Positions 16,759 to 23,839 of a stretch of DNA of 23,839 nucleotides are shown here, in pieces. Positions within the stretch are counted from its first letter, which is position 1; each line of letters starts with the position of its first letter. The stretch lies in assembly GCA_964393615.1 (NCBI GenBank), contig CAYMUR010000083.1, forward strand, positions 1 to 23,839, written 5' to 3'. Origin of the DNA: CAYMUR01 sp964393615 (GTDB taxonomy: Bacteria > Planctomycetota > Planctomycetia > Pirellulales > Pirellulaceae). The translations under genes were made by a program, and so were the position numbers. The notes under the pieces were generated by a model. It worked only from the letters and a program-made list of their open reading frames with translations. It did not search any database and was not told the DNA's origin.

Positions 16759-17290
16759 GGATGTTCTCCCACTTGAGTGAAAAAGGTTGGCCCTTGGTGA
16801 TCTACCTGTTCTCTGCGGACTGAGTGTTGGGACGAAAGTACTGCGAATCTATGGGTGTTATCTTTGGTTGGCGTTGTTGCCCTGTGTTTGTCGAACAGGT
16901 TCTAGCTTCTGGAAAATGCTCTTTTAAATCGTGTGGATTCATTGGTAGAACGAATCAAACAAAACGACCTGGTCGAATGGCAAATGATTTCGGACGATTC
17001 GCGCCGCCGTTGGCGATGTGTTTTCCTTCGCTACAGACAGTGAGCTTGGTTCATAAAATAATAAACTGGTTTCAGAGCGTTGCTGGATCGTTTCCAGACG
17101 ATCTGGTTGAGATGCACGTCCAATGCTTGCCTTCTTTTATCTCGATTTGTTCTGTCGAGAGTGTGGTACGAGGTAATTTATGGCGAGGCGAACCAGTCAA
17201 CACGCTTCGAGTCACGAACACGTGATGTACAATTTCATCCAAATGGCTCGGTGAGTTGGCTTGGATCTGGTTCCCAATGGCTTTGCCGAG

Positions 17291-17396
17291 GACAGACCCC
17301 ATGTGCTTTTTTTCTGTCATTTTGTGTCACTGTCGCAGTGACCTCGACGGCACAATAAAATAGGGTATTTGGTCCTGTTATTTGCTCTCTAACAGG
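17291..17396. repeat. REP-like cluster: GGACAGACCCC element and two hairpins
   Basis: GGACAGACCCC at about 17290-17300 is followed by ATGTG and a run of T. Then comes the perfect hairpin GTCACTG-tcg-CAGTGAC (17326-17342), and after a spacer CCTGTTA (17374-17380) pairing with TAACAGG (17390-17396). Such compact palindrome pairs resemble repetitive extragenic palindromes mobilised by RAYT/IS200-like transposases. No transposase is present in the window, and copy number cannot be judged. Confidence 0.35.
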
Positions 17397-17806
17397 TACT
17401 ACGTAAAAAAACAGTTCATCCTGCGCAGCGGAAAAAAATATTGTTGAAAAAGTGAATCCATTTTTTTCATTTCCTACTGTTTTTTGAACGGTGAGGTAAA
17501 AATAGACAAAAATAGTTGCCAATTTCGGAATGTTGGCTGCCTGCACAAGTTTTCAAGGCGTCCTAAAGAGACCCACCGTGGCAGAGGAAAGTTCCCTAGC
17601 GACCTGGTTTCATGGAAGCAGGCCAGGTCGAGAATTCCGTTCATTTTCAGCAGTTTGTCTTGTGCTGGTTGTTGGTTCCTGGGACCTGGGATGTGGGACC
17701 TGGGGGCTGGAAACGGACACCAGGCATGATGGCCACGCAGGAAATTGTCGGTGACACACACATCCTCTGGACAAACCTCGCGACGCTGATCTAACTTGAC
17801 GACAAG

Positions 17807-17832
17807 TAAATGACACGTCTAAATGACACGTC
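17807..17832. repeat. 13-bp perfect tandem repeat, possible operator
   Basis: TAAATGACACGTC occurs at 17807-17819 and again at 17820-17832. It is bracketed by GCTGATC at 17785-17791 and 17833-17839. It lies 56-81 bp before the ATG of the DapA-family gene. Position and phasing suggest binding sites for a transcription regulator, but no regulator gene is present to support it. Confidence 0.45.
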
Positions 17833-17887
17833 GCTGATCATTTCATAGGAATTACCAGTCACATTCCTCATATGGCTGAGGCTCTCC

Positions 17888-18778
17888 ATGCCTATACCCA
17901 CGACCGATCCACTTGTAACCGTACCGATGGTCACTCCATTTAACGAAAAGGACCAAGTGGACTACGATGCTGCGCAAAAAAACGTCGAACGTTGGCGGAA
18001 AAGCCCGCTTAGTGGATTTCTCATCGGTTCCCAGTCAGGAGAAGAATTCTTGATGAGTGAGCCGGAACGGGTGGCGTTATTACGGGTGGTCACTGAGGCT
18101 CTGGCTGACGATCGTTTTTCGATTGGTGGCATTGATTGCGCATCCGTAACGGAAACCTTGCGGCAGGTTGAAAATTATGCCCAGGCAGGCGCTGAAATGG
18201 TGCGAGTCCGGTTTCCTCGCCAGGAAGAGATTGTGGTGTCATATTTTGAACAGATGTTACCGCGTTGTCCGGTACCGGTACTTTTGATGCATCAGTCGGA
18301 CCCGCAGAGTTTTGGCGTGGCGGCTAGACCCGCAGCTGCCCCTGAGGTTTTGGGGGCTGTGGCGTCGATGGATGGTGTCTATGGGTACGTGACCGACCAC
18401 GACATGCGATTTGAAGCGAGAGTGCGTCGATTTGTGCCGTCAGACAAACGCTTCTGGATTTGTAATGGCAGTATGATCCTGTCAGGGACGCTGATTGGTT
18501 GTAACGGAACGACGACGGCCTTTTCCAACATATGGCCCTCTGCGTTGAAAGAGCTGCTCGACTTGGGAATGTCCGGTCGGTATGACGAAGGAGAAGCATT
18601 GCAGGAGATGATTCGTCGAATGGATGAAGTCATGCTCCCTTATCTTGCAGCCGGGATTAAGGCATGTTTGAAGCTCATGGGGTTCGAGGGAATGCGACCT
18701 CGTTGCCCCACCCGTCCCATGCCCGCCAAGGTCGTTGCATCACTTGAAGCGTTAATGCGAGAGGCCCGTTTGATTTAA
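17888..18778 (+). CDS. Dihydrodipicolinate synthase/N-acetylneuraminate lyase (DapA) family protein lacking the Schiff-base Lys
   Basis: A 296-residue TIM-barrel protein. The family opening is clear: VPMVTPFNEKDQVDYDAAQKNVERW, then GSQSGEEFLMSEPERVALL, the equivalent of the GTTGE substrate-binding motif. In active members a Tyr near 133 (LLYN) and a Schiff-base Lys near 161 (GIKDSSGD) do the chemistry. Here the first reads LLMHQ (Met134) and the second GYVTDHD (Val168), so the usual pyruvate-lysine adduct cannot form. The gene may encode a lyase or hydratase of another mechanism or a non-catalytic protein. GAGG six bases before the ATG supports the start. It heads the 17888-23255 set, but a 602-bp gap separates it from the next gene, so co-transcription is uncertain. 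Confidence 0.87.
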   Translation: MPIPTTDPLVTVPMVTPFNEKDQVDYDAAQKNVERWRKSPLSGFLIGSQSGEEFLMSEPERVALLRVVTEALADDRFSIGGIDCASVTETLRQVENYAQAGAEMVRVRFPRQEEIVVSYFEQMLPRCPVPVLLMHQSDPQSFGVAARPAAAPEVLGAVASMDGVYGYVTDHDMRFEARVRRFVPSDKRFWICNGSMILSGTLIGCNGTTTAFSNIWPSALKELLDLGMSGRYDEGEALQEMIRRMDEVMLPYLAAGIKACLKLMGFEGMRPRCPTRPMPAKVVASLEALMREARLI

Positions 18779-19380
18779 ACAGGCATCGCTGCAAAGTGCC
18801 GCCTGCATGGACTGACCAAGAAATATCTTCTGAGATATCTTATGGAGAAATCCACGGGGCATGCCTGGGTTTTGCATGCCAAGAACGCATCACGTGTTGC
18901 ACTGCCGATTGACGGAAATACGGCTAGTGTTGGACCGTGTCTTGCGGTTGTCCGATGTTTCCAATGTGGCCTGTTGGAATTTCTTACTGTGTGCTCTCTA
19001 TCAATTAGAAACTTTGTTTTCAGGGGACATTCGTTGCATGTAAAACCTGTTGCCTTTCCCTTTCCTGGTATATACTTCATTTCTGTGGGGCAGCATGGTG
19101 AGTGTAATGTCAGTGCCCTGATCCAGTCATGGCTACCTTCGCTGTTCAGGGTAGTGGTTTTGATTGGTAATCGTGTTGTAAAAAAAAGACTACACTCTGC
19201 AACGAATGAAACAATTGTTGAATCGGACCGAGATGTTTGTCCCGACAGGAAATTCGGTTCTTGGTTGAAAAATGGATTCTGCTGACGGCATGATATTATT
19301 ATTTGGCATAGCAAGAACCATGGAGAAAATAGTGGCAGGTTGGTTCCATTCGCTTGGTGATGCATTGTGGGGGAATATGG
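18779..19380. other. 602-bp gene-free region
   Basis: Long open frames exist on both strands (18842-19285 +, 18775-19365 -) but they overlap each other and show neither ribosome-binding sites nor family patterns. Two small stems lie downstream of the DapA-family stop: ATATCT-tctg-AGATAT near 18822-18837 and GGCATGC 18858-18864 with GCATGCC 18874-18880. Neither has a T tract. The right part should hold the promoter of the TPP-enzyme genes; I could not place it firmly. Confidence 0.45.
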
Positions 19381-19917
19381 ATGCCCTGTAAGGTTGTTCC
19401 GAGAGAGTTTACGGGTGACGCATCTTCTTTGCGTTCGCGGTCAGAACGCATGGTCAGTGCACTGGTCGGTTTGGGGTGCACCCACGTTGTTGGAATTCCC
19501 GACAATGCAACACGCATTCTGTTTGAACTGCTGAATGCCCATCAACAAGTGCAAGTGGTACCGGTTTGTCGAGAAGGCGAGGCATGGGCAATTGCCAGTG
19601 GACTATGGGTTGGTGGTAAGCAGCCTGTGGTGATCATACAGAACACGGGATTCTTAGAATCAGGTGATGGCTACCGAGGGACTGCCTATGAAATGGAAGT
19701 TCCCTTGTTGGTGGTGATGGATTATCGCGGCTATCACACTCTGGCCCATTCCGATCCCAATCATTGTGACAGTGCTGCCCGGTTTTTTGAACCAACGATG
19801 AAGGCATGGAATCTTGCCTACCATTTGTTGAACGAAGGTGAAGAAGAGGCGGCCTTGAAAGCTGCCTTGGCGAAGGCTCAGAAACTAGGCCGTCCTGTGG
19901 CGGCGATCATGACGTAA
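19381..19917 (+). CDS. TPP-dependent decarboxylase, PYR-domain subunit (sulfopyruvate decarboxylase alpha-like)
   Basis: A 178-residue protein equal to the pyrimidine-binding domain of thiamine-diphosphate enzymes. The block VVPVCREGEAWAIASGLWVGGKQPVVIIQNTG is characteristic of the ComD/phosphonopyruvate decarboxylase group. Glu65 in REGEA is the probable activator of the cofactor's aminopyrimidine. Towards the end, LLVVMDYRGYHT matches the dimer-interface strand region. I chose the ATG at 19381, preceded by GGGGGA; upstream in-frame TTG 19354 and ATG 19360 lack such a signal. The catalytic partner domain is the next gene, 10 bp away, so the two are one split enzyme. The 2-oxo-acid substrate (sulfopyruvate, phosphonopyruvate or another) cannot be read from sequence. 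Confidence 0.82.
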   Translation: MPCKVVPREFTGDASSLRSRSERMVSALVGLGCTHVVGIPDNATRILFELLNAHQQVQVVPVCREGEAWAIASGLWVGGKQPVVIIQNTGFLESGDGYRGTAYEMEVPLLVVMDYRGYHTLAHSDPNHCDSAARFFEPTMKAWNLAYHLLNEGEEEAALKAALAKAQKLGRPVAAIMT

Positions 19918-19927
19918 GGGGGTTTGC

Positions 19928-20494
19928 ATGAAACGTGAGTCGTGTCTGGAGGTTTTGCACCAGCTACGTCAGGACGGTGGTATCGTGGTCACGACCATGT
20001 CTGCCGTGGCTCCTTGGTCTCGTTTGTCTCATACGGTTTACGATTTTCCTTCCGCTGGAAGTGCGATGGCACATGCTGCAGATTTTGCCATGGGGATTGC
20101 ACTTGCCCAACCGAAGCGGCCTGTTTGGGCGATTAATGGGGACGGCAGTATGTTAATGAGCTTGGGAACCCTGGTCACCGTGTGCCAGACGCCTCCGGCG
20201 AATTTTATTTTGTTTGTATTGCAAAATGACACCTTTGAAGTCACGGGCAATCAACCGATTCCAGGTGCCGGAAAAATTGACATGGTGTTGTTGGCCAAGG
20301 GATCGGGTTTTACAAAGGCATACCAGTTTTCCGACATACGAACGTTGGCAAGAGAATTGCCGGCAGTTTTGTGCGAAACCGGACCGACATTCGTTAATTT
20401 GATCATTGAGCCAGGGGAGGAACCTCCTCCCAAGCTGGATGGGTCAATTCGTGTACCTGCTCACGAGATGCGGGCGGCACTTTGCAAACCATAA
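19928..20494 (+). CDS. TPP-dependent decarboxylase, PP-domain subunit (sulfopyruvate decarboxylase beta-like)
   Basis: A 188-residue diphosphate-binding domain. The TPP/Mg2+ motif begins at Gly71-Asp72-Gly73 (INGDGSMLM) and ends at Asn100-Asp101 (LQNDTFEVTG), with the expected spacing of about 27 residues. Just before it, SAGSAMAHAADFAMGIALAQPKRPVWAI is the usual lead-in strand and helix. With the preceding gene it would form an alpha2-beta2-type decarboxylase as in the archaeal ComDE pair; many bacterial homologues are fused into one chain. A G-rich AGGGGG five bases upstream of the ATG serves as ribosome-binding site. The last codons and stop form the left arm of a hairpin. It is expected in the cytoplasm, converting a 2-oxo acid to an aldehyde. 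Confidence 0.85.
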   Translation: MKRESCLEVLHQLRQDGGIVVTTMSAVAPWSRLSHTVYDFPSAGSAMAHAADFAMGIALAQPKRPVWAINGDGSMLMSLGTLVTVCQTPPANFILFVLQNDTFEVTGNQPIPGAGKIDMVLLAKGSGFTKAYQFSDIRTLARELPAVLCETGPTFVNLIIEPGEEPPPKLDGSIRVPAHEMRAALCKP

Positions 20495-20508
20495 TCCCTG
20501 ATGGTTTG
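20485..20508 (+). terminator. Hairpin across the stop codon of the TPP beta gene
   Basis: CAAACCAT at 20485-20492 pairs perfectly with ATGGTTTG at 20501-20508 around an 8-base loop, and includes the TAA. No T run follows, so it may protect the 3' end or pause transcription rather than terminate on its own. A short palindrome, GTCACTGTGAC, follows at 20517-20527. Confidence 0.35.
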
Positions 20509-20739
20509 TATGGTCAGTCACTGTGACATCTGGAAATGATCGTTTATGTTACTAATATCCCGGTAATGAATTGTACCGCCGTCTCGTTGGCTTTGCGAAA
20601 GGTCCTTGCTAACACGGACCAGGAACGGTAAAGATCGTTTCCACTATGTGTGGCATGGAAAATAATGGATTGGACTGAGAGTGGTGTGTGATTTCAGGGA
20701 AACGTAGCGACTTTCTGAGTAGATCCGATGAGGGAACCT

Positions 20740-22038
20740 ATGAGCAGTATGGAAATATCTCGCCGTAAGATTCTGGCAGGTGTACCCAGTACCGTGTTAC
20801 TGGGTGTTGCTGGCCAAGCCGTTGCGACGCGACCTCGTCGCCGTCCGAAGATTGCCGCCTTGATAAGTGAATACCGCAAGTACTCACACGGTCAGAATAT
20901 CGTCGATCGTATTGTGGAGGGGTATGGTTGGGAAGATCGCCACCATCGGCCAGCCATGGATGCTGTTTCACTCTATATGGATCAATTTCCGGAAAATGAT
21001 CTTAGTCGTGAGCGAGAATCGCGCATTCCTGGTTTGAAGATTTATCCCACGATTGCCGAAGCCTTGACTTTGGGAGGCGAGCAGTTAGCGGTTGACGGCG
21101 TGCTTTTAATCGCTGAACACGGTCGGTACCCCAAAAACAAAAAAGGTCAAACCCTTTACCCTCGCTATGAGTTTTTTCAGCAGGTTGCCGAGGTGTTTCG
21201 TGTAAGTGGTCGGACGGCTCCTGTATTTGTCGACAAACATCTTTCCTGGAATTGGGATTGGGCCCAGCAGATGGTAAAGACCAGTCGGTCGTTAGGATTT
21301 CCGATGATGGCGGGTTCCTCTCTGCCGGTTGCGCGCCGACTGCCGTCTTGTGACATGCCCTGGGGCGCGGAAATCAAAGAGGTTGTCAGCGTGGGCGTGG
21401 GAGGCATTGATAGCTACGATTTTCATTCACTCGAGGCGGTTCAATGTTTAGTCGAACGTCGGCGGGGTGGCGAGACTGGAGTCGTGTCTATCCAGGCTTT
21501 GCAAGGTGAAAAAGTTTGGGAAGCTCAACGTGCTGGTTCCTGGGAGGCGGGTGGATGGGATCCGGAATTGTTCGAAGCGTGTCTGTGCCGCAGTTTTTCA
21601 TTGATGCCAGCCCGAGGGAATTTTACGCACTTGTATCCGACTTATGAACAGATGCGGCAGTTGATGAAAACGACTCCGCATGCCTACCGTTACCAGTATG
21701 CCGACGGAACGCGCGCAACGATTTTACTGCTAGAAGGAATAGTCCAGGACATCACGGTGGCTGCCAGGTTGAAAGGCGAGCGCGAACCGTTTTCGCAATT
21801 GTTTTACATGGGCGCTGGCCATGAAATGCAACCCAATTTTTTTAGTTCGCTGGTACATCACGTAGAACACCTTTTCACAACTGGCCAGGCTCCCTATCCC
21901 ATCGAACGGACGCTGTTGACAACGGGCCTGACAGCAGCGGGGGTCGATTCCATTTGGTTAGGACAGAAACCATTGGCGACTCCGCACCTGGGAATTCAAT
22001 ACCAGCCACGACGTGAATCGACTTTTCGGAGGACATGA
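20740..22038 (+). CDS. Tat-exported protein of an unrecognised family (paralogue 1)
   Basis: A 432-residue protein. The N-terminus SRRKILAGVPSTVLLGVAG is a twin-arginine export signal (Arg8-Arg9), suggesting a folded, possibly cofactor-bearing protein in the periplasm. The mature part begins with a Rossmann-like strand (PKIAALISEY). It then shows strongly conserved blocks shared with the next gene: PENDLSR, YPTIAEAL, AVDGVLLIAEHG, LYPRYEFF, PVFVDKHLS, AGSSLPV, VERRRGGETGV and PYPIERT. The acidic and His residues in EHG and DKH could form a metal or active site. I do not recognise the family name. Start ATG 20740 has AGGGA five bases before it; ATG 20728 is possible. The stop overlaps the start of paralogue 2 (ATGA). 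Confidence 0.8.
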   Translation: MSSMEISRRKILAGVPSTVLLGVAGQAVATRPRRRPKIAALISEYRKYSHGQNIVDRIVEGYGWEDRHHRPAMDAVSLYMDQFPENDLSRERESRIPGLKIYPTIAEALTLGGEQLAVDGVLLIAEHGRYPKNKKGQTLYPRYEFFQQVAEVFRVSGRTAPVFVDKHLSWNWDWAQQMVKTSRSLGFPMMAGSSLPVARRLPSCDMPWGAEIKEVVSVGVGGIDSYDFHSLEAVQCLVERRRGGETGVVSIQALQGEKVWEAQRAGSWEAGGWDPELFEACLCRSFSLMPARGNFTHLYPTYEQMRQLMKTTPHAYRYQYADGTRATILLLEGIVQDITVAARLKGEREPFSQLFYMGAGHEMQPNFFSSLVHHVEHLFTTGQAPYPIERTLLTTGLTAAGVDSIWLGQKPLATPHLGIQYQPRRESTFRRT

Positions 22039-23255
22039 TGCCTGAGGAATCAGCAGCGCTTGCAGAACAACCACGTAAAAAATTGGCGGTGGTCACGACC
22101 GTGTGGAGATACGGTTCCCATTCGCAACACATGGTAGATCGATATCTGGTGGGCTATCCGCGTGGTGCAAGGTGGCACCGTCCGCAGATGGACGTTGTGA
22201 GTGCCTATGTTGATCAGCGACCTGAAAATGATCTCAGCCGGCAACGCGCTGCAGAATTTGGATTCCAGATTTATCCGACGATCGCCGAAGCGTTACGGGT
22301 GGGTACTGGTAAGCTGGCAGTGGATGCCGTGTTGATTATTGGTGAGCACGGCAACTATCCGCGTAATGAGAAAGGTCAAGTCCTTTATCCGCGTTACGAG
22401 TTCTTCGAAGAAGTGGTAAAAGTTTTCCAGCAGGATGGTCGAGCTGTTCCCGTGTTCAACGACAAGCATCTGTCGTATAGCTTTGATAAGGCTAGTCTGA
22501 TGGTAGCTGCCGCGAAACGATTGAAATTTGCTTTTCTCGCTGGTTCGTCACTGCCGGTCACCTGGCGGGTGCCTTCCTTGGAGTTGCCGCATGGTTGTGT
22601 CATCGAAGATGCATTGATGGTGGGGGTCGGTTCTTCGGACGTTTCAGATTACCATGCCATGGAAGCGATGCAATGCATGGTAGAGCGACGTCGTGGTGGA
22701 GAAACAGGTGTGCGATCCGTGCAATTGTTGGAAGGTAATGCCGTGTGGCGCGCAGGACAGGAAGGGCGTTGGTCGCGGCGATTACTGGAAGCTGCGCTAG
22801 CCCGTTCTGATTCTCGTTCCGGAATTGCGCTTAGTGATGGAAGACCACAAGATTTGGCACATAGTGGTGAGTTGGAAAAACTCGTAGACCAACCAGCTGC
22901 CTACCTGATCGAATATACTGATGGGTTGCGGGCGACGTTGTTGATGCTTAATGGGGCTGTGTCGGATTACACGTTTGCAGCACGCGTGCGTGGCTTGGAC
23001 AAAATACAATCACTTCAATTTTTGCTTCCGCCTAAACCAAATGTTACTTATTCAGCCAGTTTAATGGGTAAGGTCGAAGAAATGATTTTTTCAGGACGCG
23101 CACCCTACCCTGTCGAGAGGACATGGTTGGTCAGTGGAATGCTGGAACGTTGCCTGGAGTCGCGTATCAGTGACCATCGTCGATTAGCAACACCCGAATT
23201 GACCGTCCAGTATCGAGCGCCACGAAAATCACAATTTGCTGACGCCATCGGCTAG
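22035..23255 (+). CDS. Cytoplasmic paralogue of the preceding gene (paralogue 2)
   Basis: A 406-residue protein that aligns with the preceding one over nearly its whole length: KKLAVVTTVWRYGSHSQHMVDRY, VDQRPENDLSR, YPTIAEAL, LIIGEHGNYP, LYPRYEFFEE, PVFNDKHLSY, AGSSLPVTWR, MVERRRGGETGV and PYPVERT. It has no Tat or Sec signal, only a short polar leader, so the pair seems to place one copy outside and one inside the membrane. The ATG overlaps the upstream stop by four bases (ATGA), so translation is coupled. The family is unknown to me. Association with a TPP decarboxylase and a DapA-family protein suggests metabolism of a small acid or aldehyde, but this is inference. A 365-bp gap follows. Confidence 0.8.
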   Translation: MMPEESAALAEQPRKKLAVVTTVWRYGSHSQHMVDRYLVGYPRGARWHRPQMDVVSAYVDQRPENDLSRQRAAEFGFQIYPTIAEALRVGTGKLAVDAVLIIGEHGNYPRNEKGQVLYPRYEFFEEVVKVFQQDGRAVPVFNDKHLSYSFDKASLMVAAAKRLKFAFLAGSSLPVTWRVPSLELPHGCVIEDALMVGVGSSDVSDYHAMEAMQCMVERRRGGETGVRSVQLLEGNAVWRAGQEGRWSRRLLEAALARSDSRSGIALSDGRPQDLAHSGELEKLVDQPAAYLIEYTDGLRATLLMLNGAVSDYTFAARVRGLDKIQSLQFLLPPKPNVTYSASLMGKVEEMIFSGRAPYPVERTWLVSGMLERCLESRISDHRRLATPELTVQYRAPRKSQFADAIG

Positions 23256-23620
23256 TTGTTTTATCGACGGAAAGTCTGTTTCGTGTGTGCCAGTGGTTGG
23301 ACAGCGAATGTTGGTGGTACCAATTGATGGATGGAGTGGAAACCATCGGCCCGGCGAACCCTGCCAAACAAGGGTTATCGTCATCTTGTTCTCCACAGTG
23401 CCTGGTTGTTGCCAGAGCGGCCGACTGGCTGTCTAGAAAACAACGAAAAAAGTAGTATTCCACGGTATGGCAAGTAGTGCGTTGTCCGAAGACATGAAAA
23501 TAGTTTGCCCTGGTGTTGAATGTCGATGCTGAATCACAGCCGAAGGGTGATCCGCACTTGGCTAAAGTCGAGGGCATGATCATCAATACTGGCCGGCCGT
23601 GCCATTTCCGGCGGTGCCCT
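23256..23620. other. Intergenic region between convergent genes
   Basis: No gene is supportable here. The frames open on either strand are short, overlap each other and lack ribosome-binding sites. I see no clear T-tailed terminator hairpin despite the convergent arrangement. Confidence 0.5.
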
Positions 23621-23839
23621 TCAGAACGAGCTATTTGGAATGACTTCGTCATCGGCTTTTGTTGCCATGTAGCCAAGCACGGTCGTGCTGGCATGCACAC
23701 TTAGCGGACGTACATGGCCATCACCAAATACAAAATGACAGATTCCAGGGTGCGAACTTCCGAAGTAGAGTGAGGACCAGTCCGGAAAGTCATCCCATTC
23801 CGGATCGCTTACCAACGGGTACCCGGGACCGACGATCCG
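23621..23839 (-). CDS. DUF1559 prepilin-like protein, C-terminal part only
   Basis: The frame is open from the right edge of the window to TGA at 23623-23621. It shows the C-terminal hallmark of DUF1559 proteins: HPGICHFVFGDGHVRPLS, the H-x9-DG element, followed by LGYMATKADDEVIPNSSF, in which 'L..LaTr..gEvi' is the standard ending. The N-terminal prepilin helix and the bulk of the protein lie outside the window. The TTG at 23815 is an internal codon, not the start. It is a separate paralogue from the DUF1559 gene at the left end. Confidence 0.88.
   Translation of the reverse strand, partial: RIVGPGYPLVSDPEWDDFPDWSSLYFGSSHPGICHFVFGDGHVRPLSVHASTTVLGYMATKADDEVIPNSSF

Larger units (their letters stand above)
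16759..17887. other. 1.1-kb gene-free region with hairpins and short repeats
   Basis: Open frames here (for example 16824-17225) lack ribosome-binding sites and family features, and overlap others on both strands, so I call no gene. The left end should carry the promoter of the PEP-CTERM gene on the minus strand. The middle, 17290-17400, is A/T-rich with two perfect hairpins and a GGACAGACCCC element. A 10-bp direct repeat GGGACCTGGG occurs at 17681-17690 and 17695-17704. The right end holds a 13-bp tandem repeat described separately. Confidence 0.5.

Noticed and set aside
16824..17225. 133-codon plus-strand open frame in the 1.1-kb gap
   Set aside because: Non-ATG start, no ribosome-binding site, Cys-rich unrelated-looking sequence, and competing frames on both strands.
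18775..19365. Overlapping long frames on both strands between the DapA-family and TPP genes
   Set aside because: They mirror each other, lack start signals and show no conserved patterns.
23167..23700. 177-codon minus-strand open frame crossing the end of paralogue 2
   Set aside because: It overlaps both paralogue 2 and the DUF1559 C-terminus in a different frame and has no features.

Overview
The window reads as part of a planctomycete genome (Pirellulales-like), probably from an aquatic or marine metagenome. Evidence: two DUF1559 prepilin-like proteins, two PEP-CTERM surface proteins, a small carboxypeptidase-regulatory-like lipoprotein, a Kelch-plus-sodium-symporter fusion, and a relic of a planctomycete cytochrome c (PSCyt1/DUF1549-type) protein. 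A 10-N gap at 7424-7433 shows this is a scaffold. No rRNA, tRNA, CRISPR array or intact insertion sequence was seen.

Layout. (1) 1-7927, + strand: the end of a LamG/PEP-CTERM protein, a structured gap, then a co-directional run of DUF1559 pseudopilin, lipoprotein, SDR dehydrogenase, enolase-superfamily enzyme, secreted beta-propeller glycosidase-like protein and a large FG-GAP/VCBS propeller protein. Gene spacing is short or overlapping, so this is probably one operon. (2) 8067-11759, - strand: the Kelch/SSS symporter and an HpcH/HpaI aldolase-family protein. (3) 12197-16173, + strand: an unrecognised gene whose single reading frame carries three TAA codons, a large glycoside-hydrolase-like protein that appears to start at ATT, and a cytochrome relic. 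This block looks like accessory DNA with decay at both ends. (4) 16210-16758, - strand: a second PEP-CTERM protein, followed by about 1.1 kb of gene-free DNA with hairpins and short direct repeats. (5) 17888-23255, + strand: a DapA-family protein, the two halves of a thiamine-diphosphate decarboxylase (ComD/ComE-like), and two tandem paralogues of an unrecognised family, one with a Tat signal and one without. (6) 23621-23839, - strand: the C-terminus of another DUF1559 protein running off the end.

Taken together the genes suggest uptake and breakdown of sugars or sugar acids from polysaccharides. Secreted propeller and glycosidase-like proteins act outside, the Kelch-fused sodium symporter imports, and enolase, SDR and aldolase-type enzymes act in the cytoplasm. 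A recurring oddity is that four metabolic enzymes (SDR, enolase, HpcH/HpaI, DapA) have replacements at textbook catalytic positions, so generic names should not be read as reactions. The observations most worth following are the thrice-TAA-interrupted but otherwise intact frame at 12197-12826, and the DapA/TPP/tandem-paralogue cluster at 17888-23255.
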